Shown: in pieces, positions 1 through 6,737 of the stretch
Numbering within the stretch: position 1 is the stretch's first letter
How the letters are laid out: every line of letters begins with the position of its first letter
From: Gammaproteobacteria bacterium
GTDB taxonomy: Bacteria > Pseudomonadota > Gammaproteobacteria > Pseudomonadales > Oleiphilaceae
Length of the DNA: 16,038 bases
Assembly (NCBI GenBank): GCA_029268325.1
Contig: JAJUGC010000007.1
Span: forward strand, 1 to 16,038
Direction of reading: 5' to 3'
Notes under the pieces: model-generated
Seen by the model: the letters and a program-made list of their open reading frames with translations, nothing else
Databases searched by the model: none
What the model was told of the DNA's origin: nothing
Position numbers and translations under genes: made by a program

Positions 1-1
1 A

Positions 2-559
2 ATGAACCAAGATATTCTCCACATTCAGCAAGTCTTCGATGAAGCAGATTGCCTGTGCACCGAAAGTGAAGTGGAAGCGGCAATCGACCGGATTGCAGCT
101 CAGCTCAATGCTCAGCTCAAGGATCGCAACCCCTTGTTCTATTGCGTGATGAATGGCGGCCTGGTGTTTGCCGGACGGCTGTTGCCACGCCTGCACTTTC
201 CTCTCCAGGTGGACTACATGCACGCCACCCGGTACCGCCAGGAATCCAGTGGCGGCGAACTGGGCTGGAAAGTCAAACCGGAGCACAGCCCCAAGGGCCG
301 CTGCGTCCTGATTGTTGACGACATCCTGGACGAAGGCCATACCCTGGCCGCCATTATCGACTACTGCAAAAAAGAAGGCGCCGCCGAAGTCTTCACTGCC
401 GCCCTGGTCGACAAGAAGCACGACCGCAAGGCTTATCCCAACATGAAGTGCGACTTCACCGGCCTGGAAGTGGCAGACCGCTTCCTGTTCGGCTACGGCA
501 TGGACTACAAAGGCTACTGGCGCAACGCCCCCGGCATCTACGCCGTCAAGGGCCTTTAA
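2..559 (+). CDS. hpt: Hypoxanthine-guanine phosphoribosyltransferase
   Basis: This cytoplasmic purine-salvage enzyme transfers the phosphoribosyl group of PRPP to hypoxanthine or guanine, giving IMP or GMP. The 185-residue protein has the type I phosphoribosyltransferase PRPP loop at residues 102-115 (VLIVDDILDEGHTL). It contains the acidic pair D106-D107 and D110, the usual position of the catalytic acid. Downstream are the base-contacting region LVDKKHDRK (135-143) and the C-terminal GYGMDYKGYWRN (164-175) expected of HGPRTs. Length is normal for bacterial members. The ATG lies at the second base of the window, so its ribosome site and any upstream partner cannot be seen. A strong GC hairpin follows the stop. 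Preference for hypoxanthine over guanine cannot be decided from sequence. Confidence 0.93.
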   Translation: MNQDILHIQQVFDEADCLCTESEVEAAIDRIAAQLNAQLKDRNPLFYCVMNGGLVFAGRLLPRLHFPLQVDYMHATRYRQESSGGELGWKVKPEHSPKGRCVLIVDDILDEGHTLAAIIDYCKKEGAAEVFTAALVDKKHDRKAYPNMKCDFTGLEVADRFLFGYGMDYKGYWRNAPGIYAVKGL

Positions 560-568
560 CGCCAAGCA

Positions 569-590
569 GGGCCGGCACACGCGCCGGCCC
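569..590 (+). other. GC-rich hairpin after hpt
   Basis: Arms GGGCCGGC (569-576) and GCCGGCCC (583-590) pair perfectly over 8 bp with a 6-nt loop, starting 10 nt after the hpt stop. No T-run follows, so this is not a canonical intrinsic terminator. It may stabilise the hpt 3' end or work with Rho. Confidence 0.45.
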
Positions 591-654
591 AAGCGCCCTG
601 CTCCACAGATCACCAGTCAATTCGGGCACTCCAGCCGGAGCGCCCGTTTCGGTC

Positions 655-683
655 GTGACCTGCTTCCGGACATTCAGTATGAT
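655..683 (+). promoter_or_regulatory. Candidate sigma-70 promoter for ubiC-ubiA
   Basis: GTGACC (655-660, 4 of 6 matches to TTGACA) and TATGAT (678-683, 5 of 6 matches to TATAAT) are separated by exactly 17 nt. The predicted start near 690 would leave a leader of about 25 nt before the ubiC start. It is positioned in the hpt-ubiC gap. This is inference from consensus matches only. Confidence 0.45.
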
Positions 684-713
684 GGGCGCCTTCCAGTTCA
701 AGGGGTGTTTGCT

Positions 714-1271
714 TTGCTACCCGCCGATACGATCCACGCCTTTCGCTCAGCCCAATGGAGCCAGCTCCGTACGGTTCAGCCGGAGTTGCCGCCTGCCTGG
801 CGTACCTGGCTGGTCACCGAAGGTTCCCTGACCAAGCGACTGGTACGCGCCAGTCGGGGTGACTTCCGCATCCAGATTCTCAACCAGTACTGGGGACCGG
901 CCTGGCCCTCAGAACAGCGGGCACTGGGACTGGAGAGTCGCCAGCACGTGCTGATCCGGGAAATCGCCATGGTCTGCCAGGGTCAGGTTTGGGTGGTCGC
1001 CCGCAGCCTGATTCCGCCCCGCACACTCGCTGGCCCCCACCGACGCCTGAAATCCCTGGGCCAAACTCCCCTGGGCCGCTACCTGTTCCGCCACCGCTCA
1101 CTGCGCCGCAGCCCTTTGCAGGTCGCCCCCCTTGTTACGGATAACGGCACAGCCCTAAGTTGGGGACGGCGCTCCGTCTTCTATTTGGCTGAGCGGCCAC
1201 TGCTGGTGTCCGAGTTTTTCCTGCCCGCCATCCTGGAGGCGGAAGAGCCTTCTCGCCCTGTCCGCTCCTGA
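714..1271 (+). CDS. ubiC: Chorismate lyase (chorismate--pyruvate lyase)
   Basis: Chorismate lyase splits chorismate into 4-hydroxybenzoate and pyruvate, the first committed step of ubiquinone synthesis, in the cytoplasm. Family hallmarks are visible: a GSLTKR segment (compare DSMTKR in Escherichia coli), the arginine in LIREI, the SLGQTPLGRYLF block, WGRRS, and the C-terminal LLVSEFFLPA with the conserved glutamate. Length fits the family (165 residues in E. coli; somewhat longer here). There is no in-frame ATG at the front. I chose TTG 714 because AAGGGG at 700-705 lies 8 nt upstream. GTG 705 is the alternative but would overlap that ribosome site. The gene is followed by ubiA, whose enzyme uses the 4-hydroxybenzoate it makes. 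Confidence 0.92.
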   Translation: MLPADTIHAFRSAQWSQLRTVQPELPPAWRTWLVTEGSLTKRLVRASRGDFRIQILNQYWGPAWPSEQRALGLESRQHVLIREIAMVCQGQVWVVARSLIPPRTLAGPHRRLKSLGQTPLGRYLFRHRSLRRSPLQVAPLVTDNGTALSWGRRSVFYLAERPLLVSEFFLPAILEAEEPSRPVRS

Positions 1272-1373
1272 GACGGGCCCTTCCAGGGCGTCATTTGACC
1301 TGGTTGGTTTGTACCTGGGAATAGGCACTGTTAAGATTCCCCAACATCCAGTCAGCAGCTACTTCTGATCGAT

Positions 1374-2279
1374 ATGAAAGGTTCCCTGAATTTGCCTCCC
1401 CAACTCCAAAGCCTCGCGCAACAGCTCCAAATCCGCTGGCCGGCCTATCTCCAACTGATGCGCCTGGACCGGCCCATCGGCACCTTGCTTCTGCTCTGGC
1501 CCACCTACTGGGCCCTCTGGCTGGCAGCAGATGGACTGCCCAGCCTCAAGAATTTCATTATTTTCACCCTGGGCGTTTTTCTCATGCGCGCCGCGGGCTG
1601 CGTGATCAATGACTACGCTGACCGCAATTTCGACGGTCACGTCAAGCGCACCCGGCAACGGCCCTTTGCCGCCGGCAAGGTTACCGAGAAAGAAGCCCTA
1701 CTGCTGTTCGCCGTGTTGGTCACCATCTCCTTTATTCTGGTGCTGTTTACCAACCGGCTGACCATTCTCCTGTCCGTAGGCGGGCTGGTACTGGCTTCAA
1801 TTTACCCCTTCATGAAACGCCACACCCACTTGCCCCAGGTGGTTCTGGGCGCCGCCTTCAGCTGGGGCATTCCCATGGCGTATGCCGCCGAAGCCGGAGC
1901 ACTGAGTGAAGTGGCCTGGCTGCTGTTTACCGCCAACCTGATCTGGACCGTCGCCTACGACACCATGTACGCCATGGTGGACCGGGACGATGACTTGAAG
2001 ATTGGGGTCAAGTCCACCGCGATTTTGTTCGGGGACGCCGACCGCCTGATCATTGGCGGCCTGCAACTGCTGACCCTGGTGATCCTGGGACTGGTCGGAA
2101 GCCGGGCAGACCTGGGGTACTTTTACTTTGTCAGCATCGGCGTGATGGCGTTATTTTTCATCTATCAGCAGCACCTGATCCGGGACCGGCAGCGGGATCC
2201 CTGCTTCAAGGCGTTTCTAAACAATAACTGGGCGGGACTCAGCATCTTTATCGGGCTGCTGCTCCATTACTCCCTATAG
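1374..2279 (+). CDS. ubiA: 4-hydroxybenzoate polyprenyltransferase
   Basis: UbiA is an integral inner-membrane enzyme that attaches the polyprenyl tail to 4-hydroxybenzoate, the second committed step in ubiquinone synthesis. The 301-residue protein has the first prenyl-diphosphate/Mg2+ motif NDYADRNFD at residues 79-87, followed by GHVKRTRQRP. The second aspartate-rich motif spans 196-207 (YDTMYAMVDRDDD from 195). Several hydrophobic helices run through residues 33-53, 60-77, 107-145 and onward to the C-terminus. It aligns by eye with E. coli UbiA over nearly all its length, with about ten extra N-terminal residues. No strong ribosome site precedes ATG 1374. The gap to ubiC is 102 bp, so co-transcription is likely but an internal promoter is possible. 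Confidence 0.95.
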   Translation: MKGSLNLPPQLQSLAQQLQIRWPAYLQLMRLDRPIGTLLLLWPTYWALWLAADGLPSLKNFIIFTLGVFLMRAAGCVINDYADRNFDGHVKRTRQRPFAAGKVTEKEALLLFAVLVTISFILVLFTNRLTILLSVGGLVLASIYPFMKRHTHLPQVVLGAAFSWGIPMAYAAEAGALSEVAWLLFTANLIWTVAYDTMYAMVDRDDDLKIGVKSTAILFGDADRLIIGGLQLLTLVILGLVGSRADLGYFYFVSIGVMALFFIYQQHLIRDRQRDPCFKAFLNNNWAGLSIFIGLLLHYSL

Positions 2280-2360
2280 CCTTCGCGCCATAGCAGCAAA
2301 CTCGGTCAGAAAGAGAACCAGCGCACAAGACAACACTGCCAAGACAGGAGCCCTAGTCAG

Positions 2361-2405
2361 CTGTCATATATTTGTAACACGGCTTGGCTGTAATAGTGTT
2401 GTCAA
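2361..2405 (+). promoter_or_regulatory. Tandem Pho boxes and promoter of phoB
   Basis: CTGTCAT-ATAT-TTGTAAC (2361-2378) closely matches the PhoB-binding Pho box: two 7-nt half-sites with a 4-nt AT spacer. A second pair, CTGTAAT-AGTG-TTGTCAA (2388-2405), follows 9 nt later. Within it, TAATAG (2391-2396) lies about 12 nt past the first box, where a -10 element would sit if the Pho box replaces the -35. This predicts positive autoregulation of phoB-phoR under phosphate limitation. The second box covers the -10 and start region, so it might also limit expression; that part is inference. Confidence 0.8.
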
Positions 2406-2431
2406 ATAAGTTGCTCACATAGGTCTCCTAC

Positions 2432-3121
2432 ATGTCAGGCAAATTGGTACTAATCGTTGATGATGAGCCGGCCATCCGAGAGATGATTGCCGTTGCACTG
2501 GAAATGGCGGACTACCGTTACCTGGAAGCAGGCGACGCCAGCCAGGCCCATGCCCTCATCATGGACCACCAACCGGATCTGATTCTGTTGGACTGGATGT
2601 TGCCAGGCACCAGTGGCATTGAGCTGGCACGGCGTCTGAAGCGGAATGAAGCCACCGCCGAGATCCCGATCATCATGCTTACCGCCAAGTCCGACGAGGA
2701 CAACAAGATCCAAGGGCTGGAGTCTGGTGCCGATGACTACATCACCAAGCCATTCTCTCCCCGAGAACTGGTCGCCCGACTAAGAGCCGTACTCCGGCGT
2801 GCCACGCCCCAGGGTATGGATACGCCCATTGAAGTAGAAGGGCTGCACCTGGACCCGGTCTGCCACCGGGTGACCTCCAATGGCCAGCCCTTGAACATGG
2901 GGCCCACCGAATACCGGCTCCTGCAGTTTTTCATGACCCACCAGGAACGGGTCTACTCCCGTAGCCAATTACTGGATCAGGTGTGGGGCACCAACGTCTA
3001 TGTGGAAGAGCGAACCGTGGATGTTCACATCCGCAGACTGCGCAAGGCACTGGGCGACCATGACTACCTTATCCAGACCGTGCGCGGCGCGGGCTATCGC
3101 TTTTCCACCAAAACATCCTGA
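2432..3121 (+). CDS. phoB: Phosphate regulon response regulator PhoB
   Basis: PhoB is an OmpR-family transcription activator of phosphate-starvation genes. The 229-residue protein has an N-terminal receiver domain (about 4-120) with acidic pocket D10-D11, phospho-acceptor D54 in LLDWMLPG, T84 and K106. A C-terminal winged-helix DNA-binding domain follows (about 130-226), with the recognition region YVEERTVDVHIRRLRKAL and the wing TVRGAGYRF. Length and domain spacing match E. coli PhoB. ATG 2432 is preceded by AGG at an 8-nt spacing. Tandem Pho boxes lie just upstream, and phoR starts 9 nt after the stop, so the pair is an operon. Direct adjacency to a PhoR-type kinase together with the Pho box makes PhoB much more likely than another OmpR-family regulator. 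Confidence 0.96.
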   Translation: MSGKLVLIVDDEPAIREMIAVALEMADYRYLEAGDASQAHALIMDHQPDLILLDWMLPGTSGIELARRLKRNEATAEIPIIMLTAKSDEDNKIQGLESGADDYITKPFSPRELVARLRAVLRRATPQGMDTPIEVEGLHLDPVCHRVTSNGQPLNMGPTEYRLLQFFMTHQERVYSRSQLLDQVWGTNVYVEERTVDVHIRRLRKALGDHDYLIQTVRGAGYRFSTKTS

Positions 3122-3130
3122 CGGCGGCCC

Positions 3131-4447
3131 ATGCGTAACGACTGGCTGATCCATATCCAGCGCCTGACTTTGGCGCTGTTCTTCTGTTACCTGTTCGGCC
3201 TGCTGATCGGTTATCCCGCTTGGCTCATGGTCATTGCCCTGGGCGCCTATCTCGCCTGGACCCTGTTCCAGGCCATTCGCTTGCACCGCTGGCTGTTTTC
3301 ACCGGAACGGCCGGCACAGCCACCCTCCAGCCAGGGGTTGTGGGGGGACTTGTTCGACGGCCTGTACAAATACCAAACCGAGCACCAGCAAACCCAGCAA
3401 CGTTTGCAAAACTTAATTAGCCGGGTGCAGGATTCGGTCAATGCCCTCAGGGATGTGGTGGTGATGACCGATAGCCAGGGCAACATGGAATGGTGGAACC
3501 AGACTGCGGAAAACCTCTTGGGATTACGCAAGCCCACGGACCGGGGCCAGCCGATCCAGAACCTGGTGCGGACGCCGCGCTTCAAGCGTTATTTCATGTC
3601 GAAGAACTACGACGACCCCCTGCAAATTCGCTCGCCCCACAAGCCCGACGTCATCCTGTCCATCCACATCACCCTGTTCGGGGAGGACGACCGGCTCATC
3701 GTCGGCCAGGATATCTCCCGCCTGCACCACCTGGAAAGTGTCCGCCAGGACTTTATCAGCAACGTGTCCCACGAGTTACGCACCCCACTGACGGTACTGA
3801 GCGGATACCTGGAAACCATTCTTGACCACCAGGAGGATATTCCGCCCCGCTGGAAGCGGGCTCTTCACCAAATGCAGCAACAAAGCCTGCGGATGCAAGC
3901 GCTGGTTGCGGATCTTCTGTTGCTTTCCAGACTGGAAGACCATGACCATATCCCTCCACAGCGCCCGCTGAACCTGGAATTACTGCTCGATAGCATCAAG
4001 CAGGATGCAGAAGCCTTAAGCGGTGGCCAGCACCAGATCACCCTGCACAAACGTACCCATTGCCGGTTTATAGGGGATGAGGCCCAGTTACGCAGCGCCT
4101 TTTCCAACCTGGTCTTCAATGCAGTGAAATATACGCCCGCCGGTGGCAGCATCGATATCGAATGGTGGGAAGACGAACAGGGCGTTCATTTTGGCGTGAC
4201 CGACACCGGGATGGGCTTCGACCCGATTCACATCCCCCGCCTCACCGAGCGCTTCTATCGGGTTGACCCTTCCCGCAATACCCAAACGGGCGGCACCGGG
4301 CTAGGATTGGCGATCGTTAAACACGTGCTGATTAACCATGAAGGGCGGCTGGAAATCCAGAGCAAGCTTGGCCAGGGCAGCCGCTTTGTCTGCCACTTTC
4401 CCCTCAGCCGCCACCAGCTCCCCGAACTGCCCCAGACGCAGCCTTAA
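3131..4447 (+). CDS. phoR: Phosphate regulon sensor histidine kinase PhoR
   Basis: PhoR is the inner-membrane kinase that phosphorylates PhoB when phosphate is scarce, under control of the Pst transporter and PhoU. The 438-residue protein begins with two close hydrophobic helices (about 11-29 and 31-50) and no large periplasmic domain, as in classical PhoR. A linker and PAS domain follow (about 97-195). The dimerisation/phospho-acceptor region has H214 in NVSHELRTPL. The catalytic ATPase has an N box around N326-N330, G1 DTGMGF (358-363) and G2 GGTGLGLAIV (387-396). No periplasmic ligand domain is visible, consistent with signalling through PhoU rather than direct sensing. It lies 9 nt after phoB. 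A proline-rich tail ends the protein. Confidence 0.95.
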   Translation: MRNDWLIHIQRLTLALFFCYLFGLLIGYPAWLMVIALGAYLAWTLFQAIRLHRWLFSPERPAQPPSSQGLWGDLFDGLYKYQTEHQQTQQRLQNLISRVQDSVNALRDVVVMTDSQGNMEWWNQTAENLLGLRKPTDRGQPIQNLVRTPRFKRYFMSKNYDDPLQIRSPHKPDVILSIHITLFGEDDRLIVGQDISRLHHLESVRQDFISNVSHELRTPLTVLSGYLETILDHQEDIPPRWKRALHQMQQQSLRMQALVADLLLLSRLEDHDHIPPQRPLNLELLLDSIKQDAEALSGGQHQITLHKRTHCRFIGDEAQLRSAFSNLVFNAVKYTPAGGSIDIEWWEDEQGVHFGVTDTGMGFDPIHIPRLTERFYRVDPSRNTQTGGTGLGLAIVKHVLINHEGRLEIQSKLGQGSRFVCHFPLSRHQLPELPQTQP

Positions 4448-4483
4448 GAGGCCCGGGCGGCCCAGGTTTGGGCAAGGGTCATT

Positions 4484-4508
4484 CCTGGCAGGCCTTACGC
4501 CTGCCGGG
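4484..4508. other. Hairpin between convergent phoR and response regulator
   Basis: Arms at 4484-4493 and 4499-4508 pair over 10 bp (one G-T wobble on this strand) around a 5-nt loop. The loop contains the stop codon of the minus-strand response regulator. No T-run follows on either strand. It may slow convergent transcription, but terminator function is not established. Confidence 0.35.
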
Positions 4509-5370
4509 CAATAAAGCGCGACAAATGCTCCAGCTTTTCAGGGTCTTCATCCACAAAGCGAATCAGGACACTGACAAAATCCGAATCCATCCGGTTTTCC
4601 ACCGCCTGCAATGAATGCACATAGCCATTGAGGCGAGCGGTAACCTCTCCCCCTTCCAAGGCAATATCCACCACCGCCTGGTCCAAAATGGCCGGGAAAC
4701 GAACCTCTCGACGGGCGATCAGTCGCACTTCCGTCAAGGTAATGCCCTTGATGACGGCGTTGAGTGAAGTATCTGCAAAACGGACCTGGGCGACTCCGGC
4801 CTTGCCGGTAGGCTTCGCCCGCGCCTCGGCGGCGGGCTTGGCAGCGGCCGTCAGGAGATTGGCCGAATCCTTGAACATGCCCGGTACCTTCGGCTGCCCA
4901 TCCTGGGCTGGCGCGGCGCCGGCACCCAGGACACTGGCCGAGGGACTGAAGGGGTTGGCGCCAGCCCGGTTACGCGGCGGAGCCACCTTGAGCTTTTTAC
5001 CGATGGCTTTGAGCACTTTCTGCAGCAGCTGCTCATTGCTGAACGGCTTGGACAGGTAGTCAGACACACCTTCTTTTACCGCCTCGACCACATGGTTGCG
5101 GTCACCCCGGCTGGTGATCATGATAAAGGGCGTCTTCTTATAGGTTTCCGTACGCCGTGCCCACTGTAGCAACTCCAGGCCACTCATCTCCGGCATTTCC
5201 CAGTCGCAAAGAATCAGGTCAAACGGCATCTTGCCCATCAACAACTGAGCGCGCCGTCCATTGACCGCCTCCTCCAGGGATAACTGTGGAAACGCTGCAC
5301 GCAAAGCGCGCTTGATCATATCGCGGACAAAGCTTGCATCATCCACGATCAAAGCTCGAAGTTCGGCCAT
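4495..5370 (-). CDS. CheY-like response regulator with unassigned C-terminal domain
   Basis: This 291-residue protein starts with a complete receiver domain (about 4-122): acidic pocket D10-D11, phospho-acceptor D56 in LCDWEMPEMSG, T86 and K108. An alanine/proline-rich linker (about 125-195) leads to a C-terminal region of about 95 residues (197-288) that is not a helix-turn-helix, GGDEF, EAL or HD-GYP domain. That region has an RREVRF start and an FIARQ end that recall PilZ-type beta barrels, but it lacks the usual D-x-S-x-x-G motif, so this is only a possibility. No kinase is adjacent. From memory, pseudomonads keep a similar orphan regulator near phoBR-phoU, so this is probably a conserved neighbour. 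Start ATG 5370 has GGA 7 nt upstream. A phosphorylation-dependent signalling role is inferred; the output is unknown. Confidence 0.85.
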   Translation of the reverse strand: MAELRALIVDDASFVRDMIKRALRAAFPQLSLEEAVNGRRAQLLMGKMPFDLILCDWEMPEMSGLELLQWARRTETYKKTPFIMITSRGDRNHVVEAVKEGVSDYLSKPFSNEQLLQKVLKAIGKKLKVAPPRNRAGANPFSPSASVLGAGAAPAQDGQPKVPGMFKDSANLLTAAAKPAAEARAKPTGKAGVAQVRFADTSLNAVIKGITLTEVRLIARREVRFPAILDQAVVDIALEGGEVTARLNGYVHSLQAVENRMDSDFVSVLIRFVDEDPEKLEHLSRFIARQA

Positions 5371-5462
5371 GATGCATCCAGTTAAGTAGTTACACTAAAA
5401 GCCTCCGGCAGCTCACCAGCACACTCATTGGGCCGGCTGAACTGATACCGGAAAAACTGGCC

Positions 5463-5474
5463 GCAAGCGCTTGC
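5463..5474. promoter_or_regulatory. 12-bp perfect palindrome upstream of the response regulator
   Basis: GCAAGCGCTTGC is a perfect inverted repeat about 95 bp upstream of the minus-strand response regulator start, in the gap after cysZ. It could be an operator, but no flanking promoter elements stand out and a chance palindrome is possible. Confidence 0.25.
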
Positions 5475-5573
5475 ATTCAATCAATACCTGTTGGCGGCGC
5501 CAGGGCTTTGTATAAATATAGACGGCACAGGCGTGCCCATTCCTATAAGGCTAGCACTGTCTCGACAAGATGT

Positions 5574-6320
5574 TTACTTCCGTTGGTTATCTTCCCGTAA
5601 CTCCCTGATCCAAAGTGCCGTACCACCCGCCACGGCCGCCGGCATGGCAAACAGGTTCAGGATGGGAACGAGGGTGGCCAGGAAGACGCAGCCCCCGAAG
5701 GAACCCGCCAAAACCCGGCGCCGGGCCAGCGAACGCCGCATGCGGGGGAAAGGGATCCCCCGGTTGTCCGCCGGAAAGTCCACGAACTGGACCGCCATCA
5801 TCCAAGCGACGAACAAAGCGCTCACCACCGGCGCGGCCAGTTGGAACAGTGGCAAAAAGCCCAGTACAAAGATGAGCAAGACCCGGGGCAGGTAATAGCC
5901 CAGCTTTTGCACTTCCCGCCACAGACTTCGGGGAACCGTCATTAATATGGTCTTGACGGTCAAGGGACTATCCGGCGCCTGCCCCGTCAACAGCTCTTCC
6001 ACCTTCTCCGACAAGAGTCCATAGAAAGGCGAACCAAACAGATTAGAGAGGAAGACAAACCCGTACACCAAGACCAGCAAGAACAACACAGCAAACAGCA
6101 GCCACAAAATCCAGGCTACAAAACCTAACCAGTCCGGCAACCAGGCAACCGCGAGGTCCACCCAGGTAGAAAAATAGTGGCCACCCACAGAGGCTATCAC
6201 GGCAAAAACAAGCACATTGGCCAGCACCGGGATCAACACAAAACGTCGCATACCGGGGCGCCAGATCAGGCGAAACCCTTCTCGAAAATAACCGATTCCC
6301 GTCGTCAGATCCTTGGTCAT
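5574..6320 (-). CDS. cysZ: Sulfate transporter CysZ
   Basis: CysZ is an inner-membrane sulfate uptake protein feeding cysteine synthesis. The 248-residue protein aligns by eye with E. coli CysZ: GIGYFREGFRLI near the start, RPGMRRFVLIP, the SNLFGSPFYGLLSEKVE loop (92-107), WREVQKLGYYLPR (134-146), and the C-terminal PILNLFAMPAAVAGGTALWI (219-238). Hydrophobic segments lie near 27-45, 63-94, 146-178 and 208-235. ATG 6320 gives the family-length product; AGGAG lies 14 nt upstream, which is long. An in-frame TTG at 6347 with GAGG 5 nt upstream would add nine residues. The response regulator follows 203 bp downstream on the same strand, too far to assume an operon. No cys-regulon operator was recognised. 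Confidence 0.88.
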   Translation of the reverse strand: MTKDLTTGIGYFREGFRLIWRPGMRRFVLIPVLANVLVFAVIASVGGHYFSTWVDLAVAWLPDWLGFVAWILWLLFAVLFLLVLVYGFVFLSNLFGSPFYGLLSEKVEELLTGQAPDSPLTVKTILMTVPRSLWREVQKLGYYLPRVLLIFVLGFLPLFQLAAPVVSALFVAWMMAVQFVDFPADNRGIPFPRMRRSLARRRVLAGSFGGCVFLATLVPILNLFAMPAAVAGGTALWIRELREDNQRK

Positions 6321-6549
6321 AGGCGTTCTGTTCACTCCTACTTTCAATTCAGCCTCAGTTGTTCAGGCCCCCCTGGCTTCAGGCCCTGCCTCTATCTTTT
6401 TCGCCCCACCAACCTTTCTTCTTGTTCCCGCTTCCTTTCTCTTCCCTCTTTTTCAAGCCTGCATCCAGGCCAGGCCTGGGCAAAGCAAACCTGCTTGAAG
6501 GCTGCTCCTTGGATCCGAGTCTTCCGTGCAAGCCATCCGCCCGAAGCCG
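6321..6549. other. Non-coding interval with a polypyrimidine tract
   Basis: No plausible gene is present. Positions 6366-6460 are strongly pyrimidine-rich on the plus strand, so the start-proximal leader of cysZ (minus strand) would be purine-rich. Read on the minus strand it carries several GGA motifs, around 6438-6450 and at the AGGAG at 6335-6339. The rest has no clear promoter or terminator. The interval probably holds the cysZ leader and promoter together with the distal control region of the RNA gene at 6737. Confidence 0.5.
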
Positions 6550-6567
6550 TGTGCGAGATATCCTACA
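6550..6567 (+). promoter_or_regulatory. GacA/UvrY-type upstream activating site
   Basis: TGTGCGAGATATCCTACA is an 18-nt imperfect inverted repeat of the form TGTnnG-N6-CnTACA. From established knowledge, GacA/UvrY activates CsrB/RsmZ-class RNAs through a site of consensus TGTAAG-N6-CTTACA, and the central AGATAT resembles the AGATCT found in enteric sites. It lies about 170-190 bp upstream of the predicted RNA start, a normal distance for csrB and rsmZ promoters. It agrees with a Csr-type RNA downstream, so the two observations support each other. Confidence 0.72.
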
Positions 6568-6724
6568 CAGAGCGTAAGACAAACCTGTTTCATCAAGCCA
6601 GAAAAGCCAGACAGCCGTCCAAGCCCAGCTGCAAGCCTTTGATTTAAAAGAAGCGCTCCCAAACATGGAGAATCTGTATGATAAAAATCAACGATGCATC
6701 ACGCCACAGTAGTTCAGACCTTGG

Positions 6725-6730
6725 TATAGT
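6725..6730 (+). promoter_or_regulatory. -10 element of the CsrB-like RNA
   Basis: TATAGT (5 of 6 matches to TATAAT) lies 7-8 nt before the first GGA hairpin. The position for a -35 (6702-6707, CGCCAC) is a poor match. That fits a promoter depending on an activator such as GacA/UvrY at 6550-6567. The predicted start is 6736-6738. Confidence 0.5.
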
Positions 6731-6737
6731 GGGAACC

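Noticed and set aside
6379..6666. Overlapping 60-95 codon frames upstream of the RNA on both strands
   Set aside because: Low-complexity products from a polypyrimidine tract, no ribosome sites, mutually overlapping, no recognisable domain.
6681..6700. IHF-like site between the Gac site and the RNA start
   Set aside because: The AATCAA core is present near an A-rich tract, but the TTR part of the consensus does not match.
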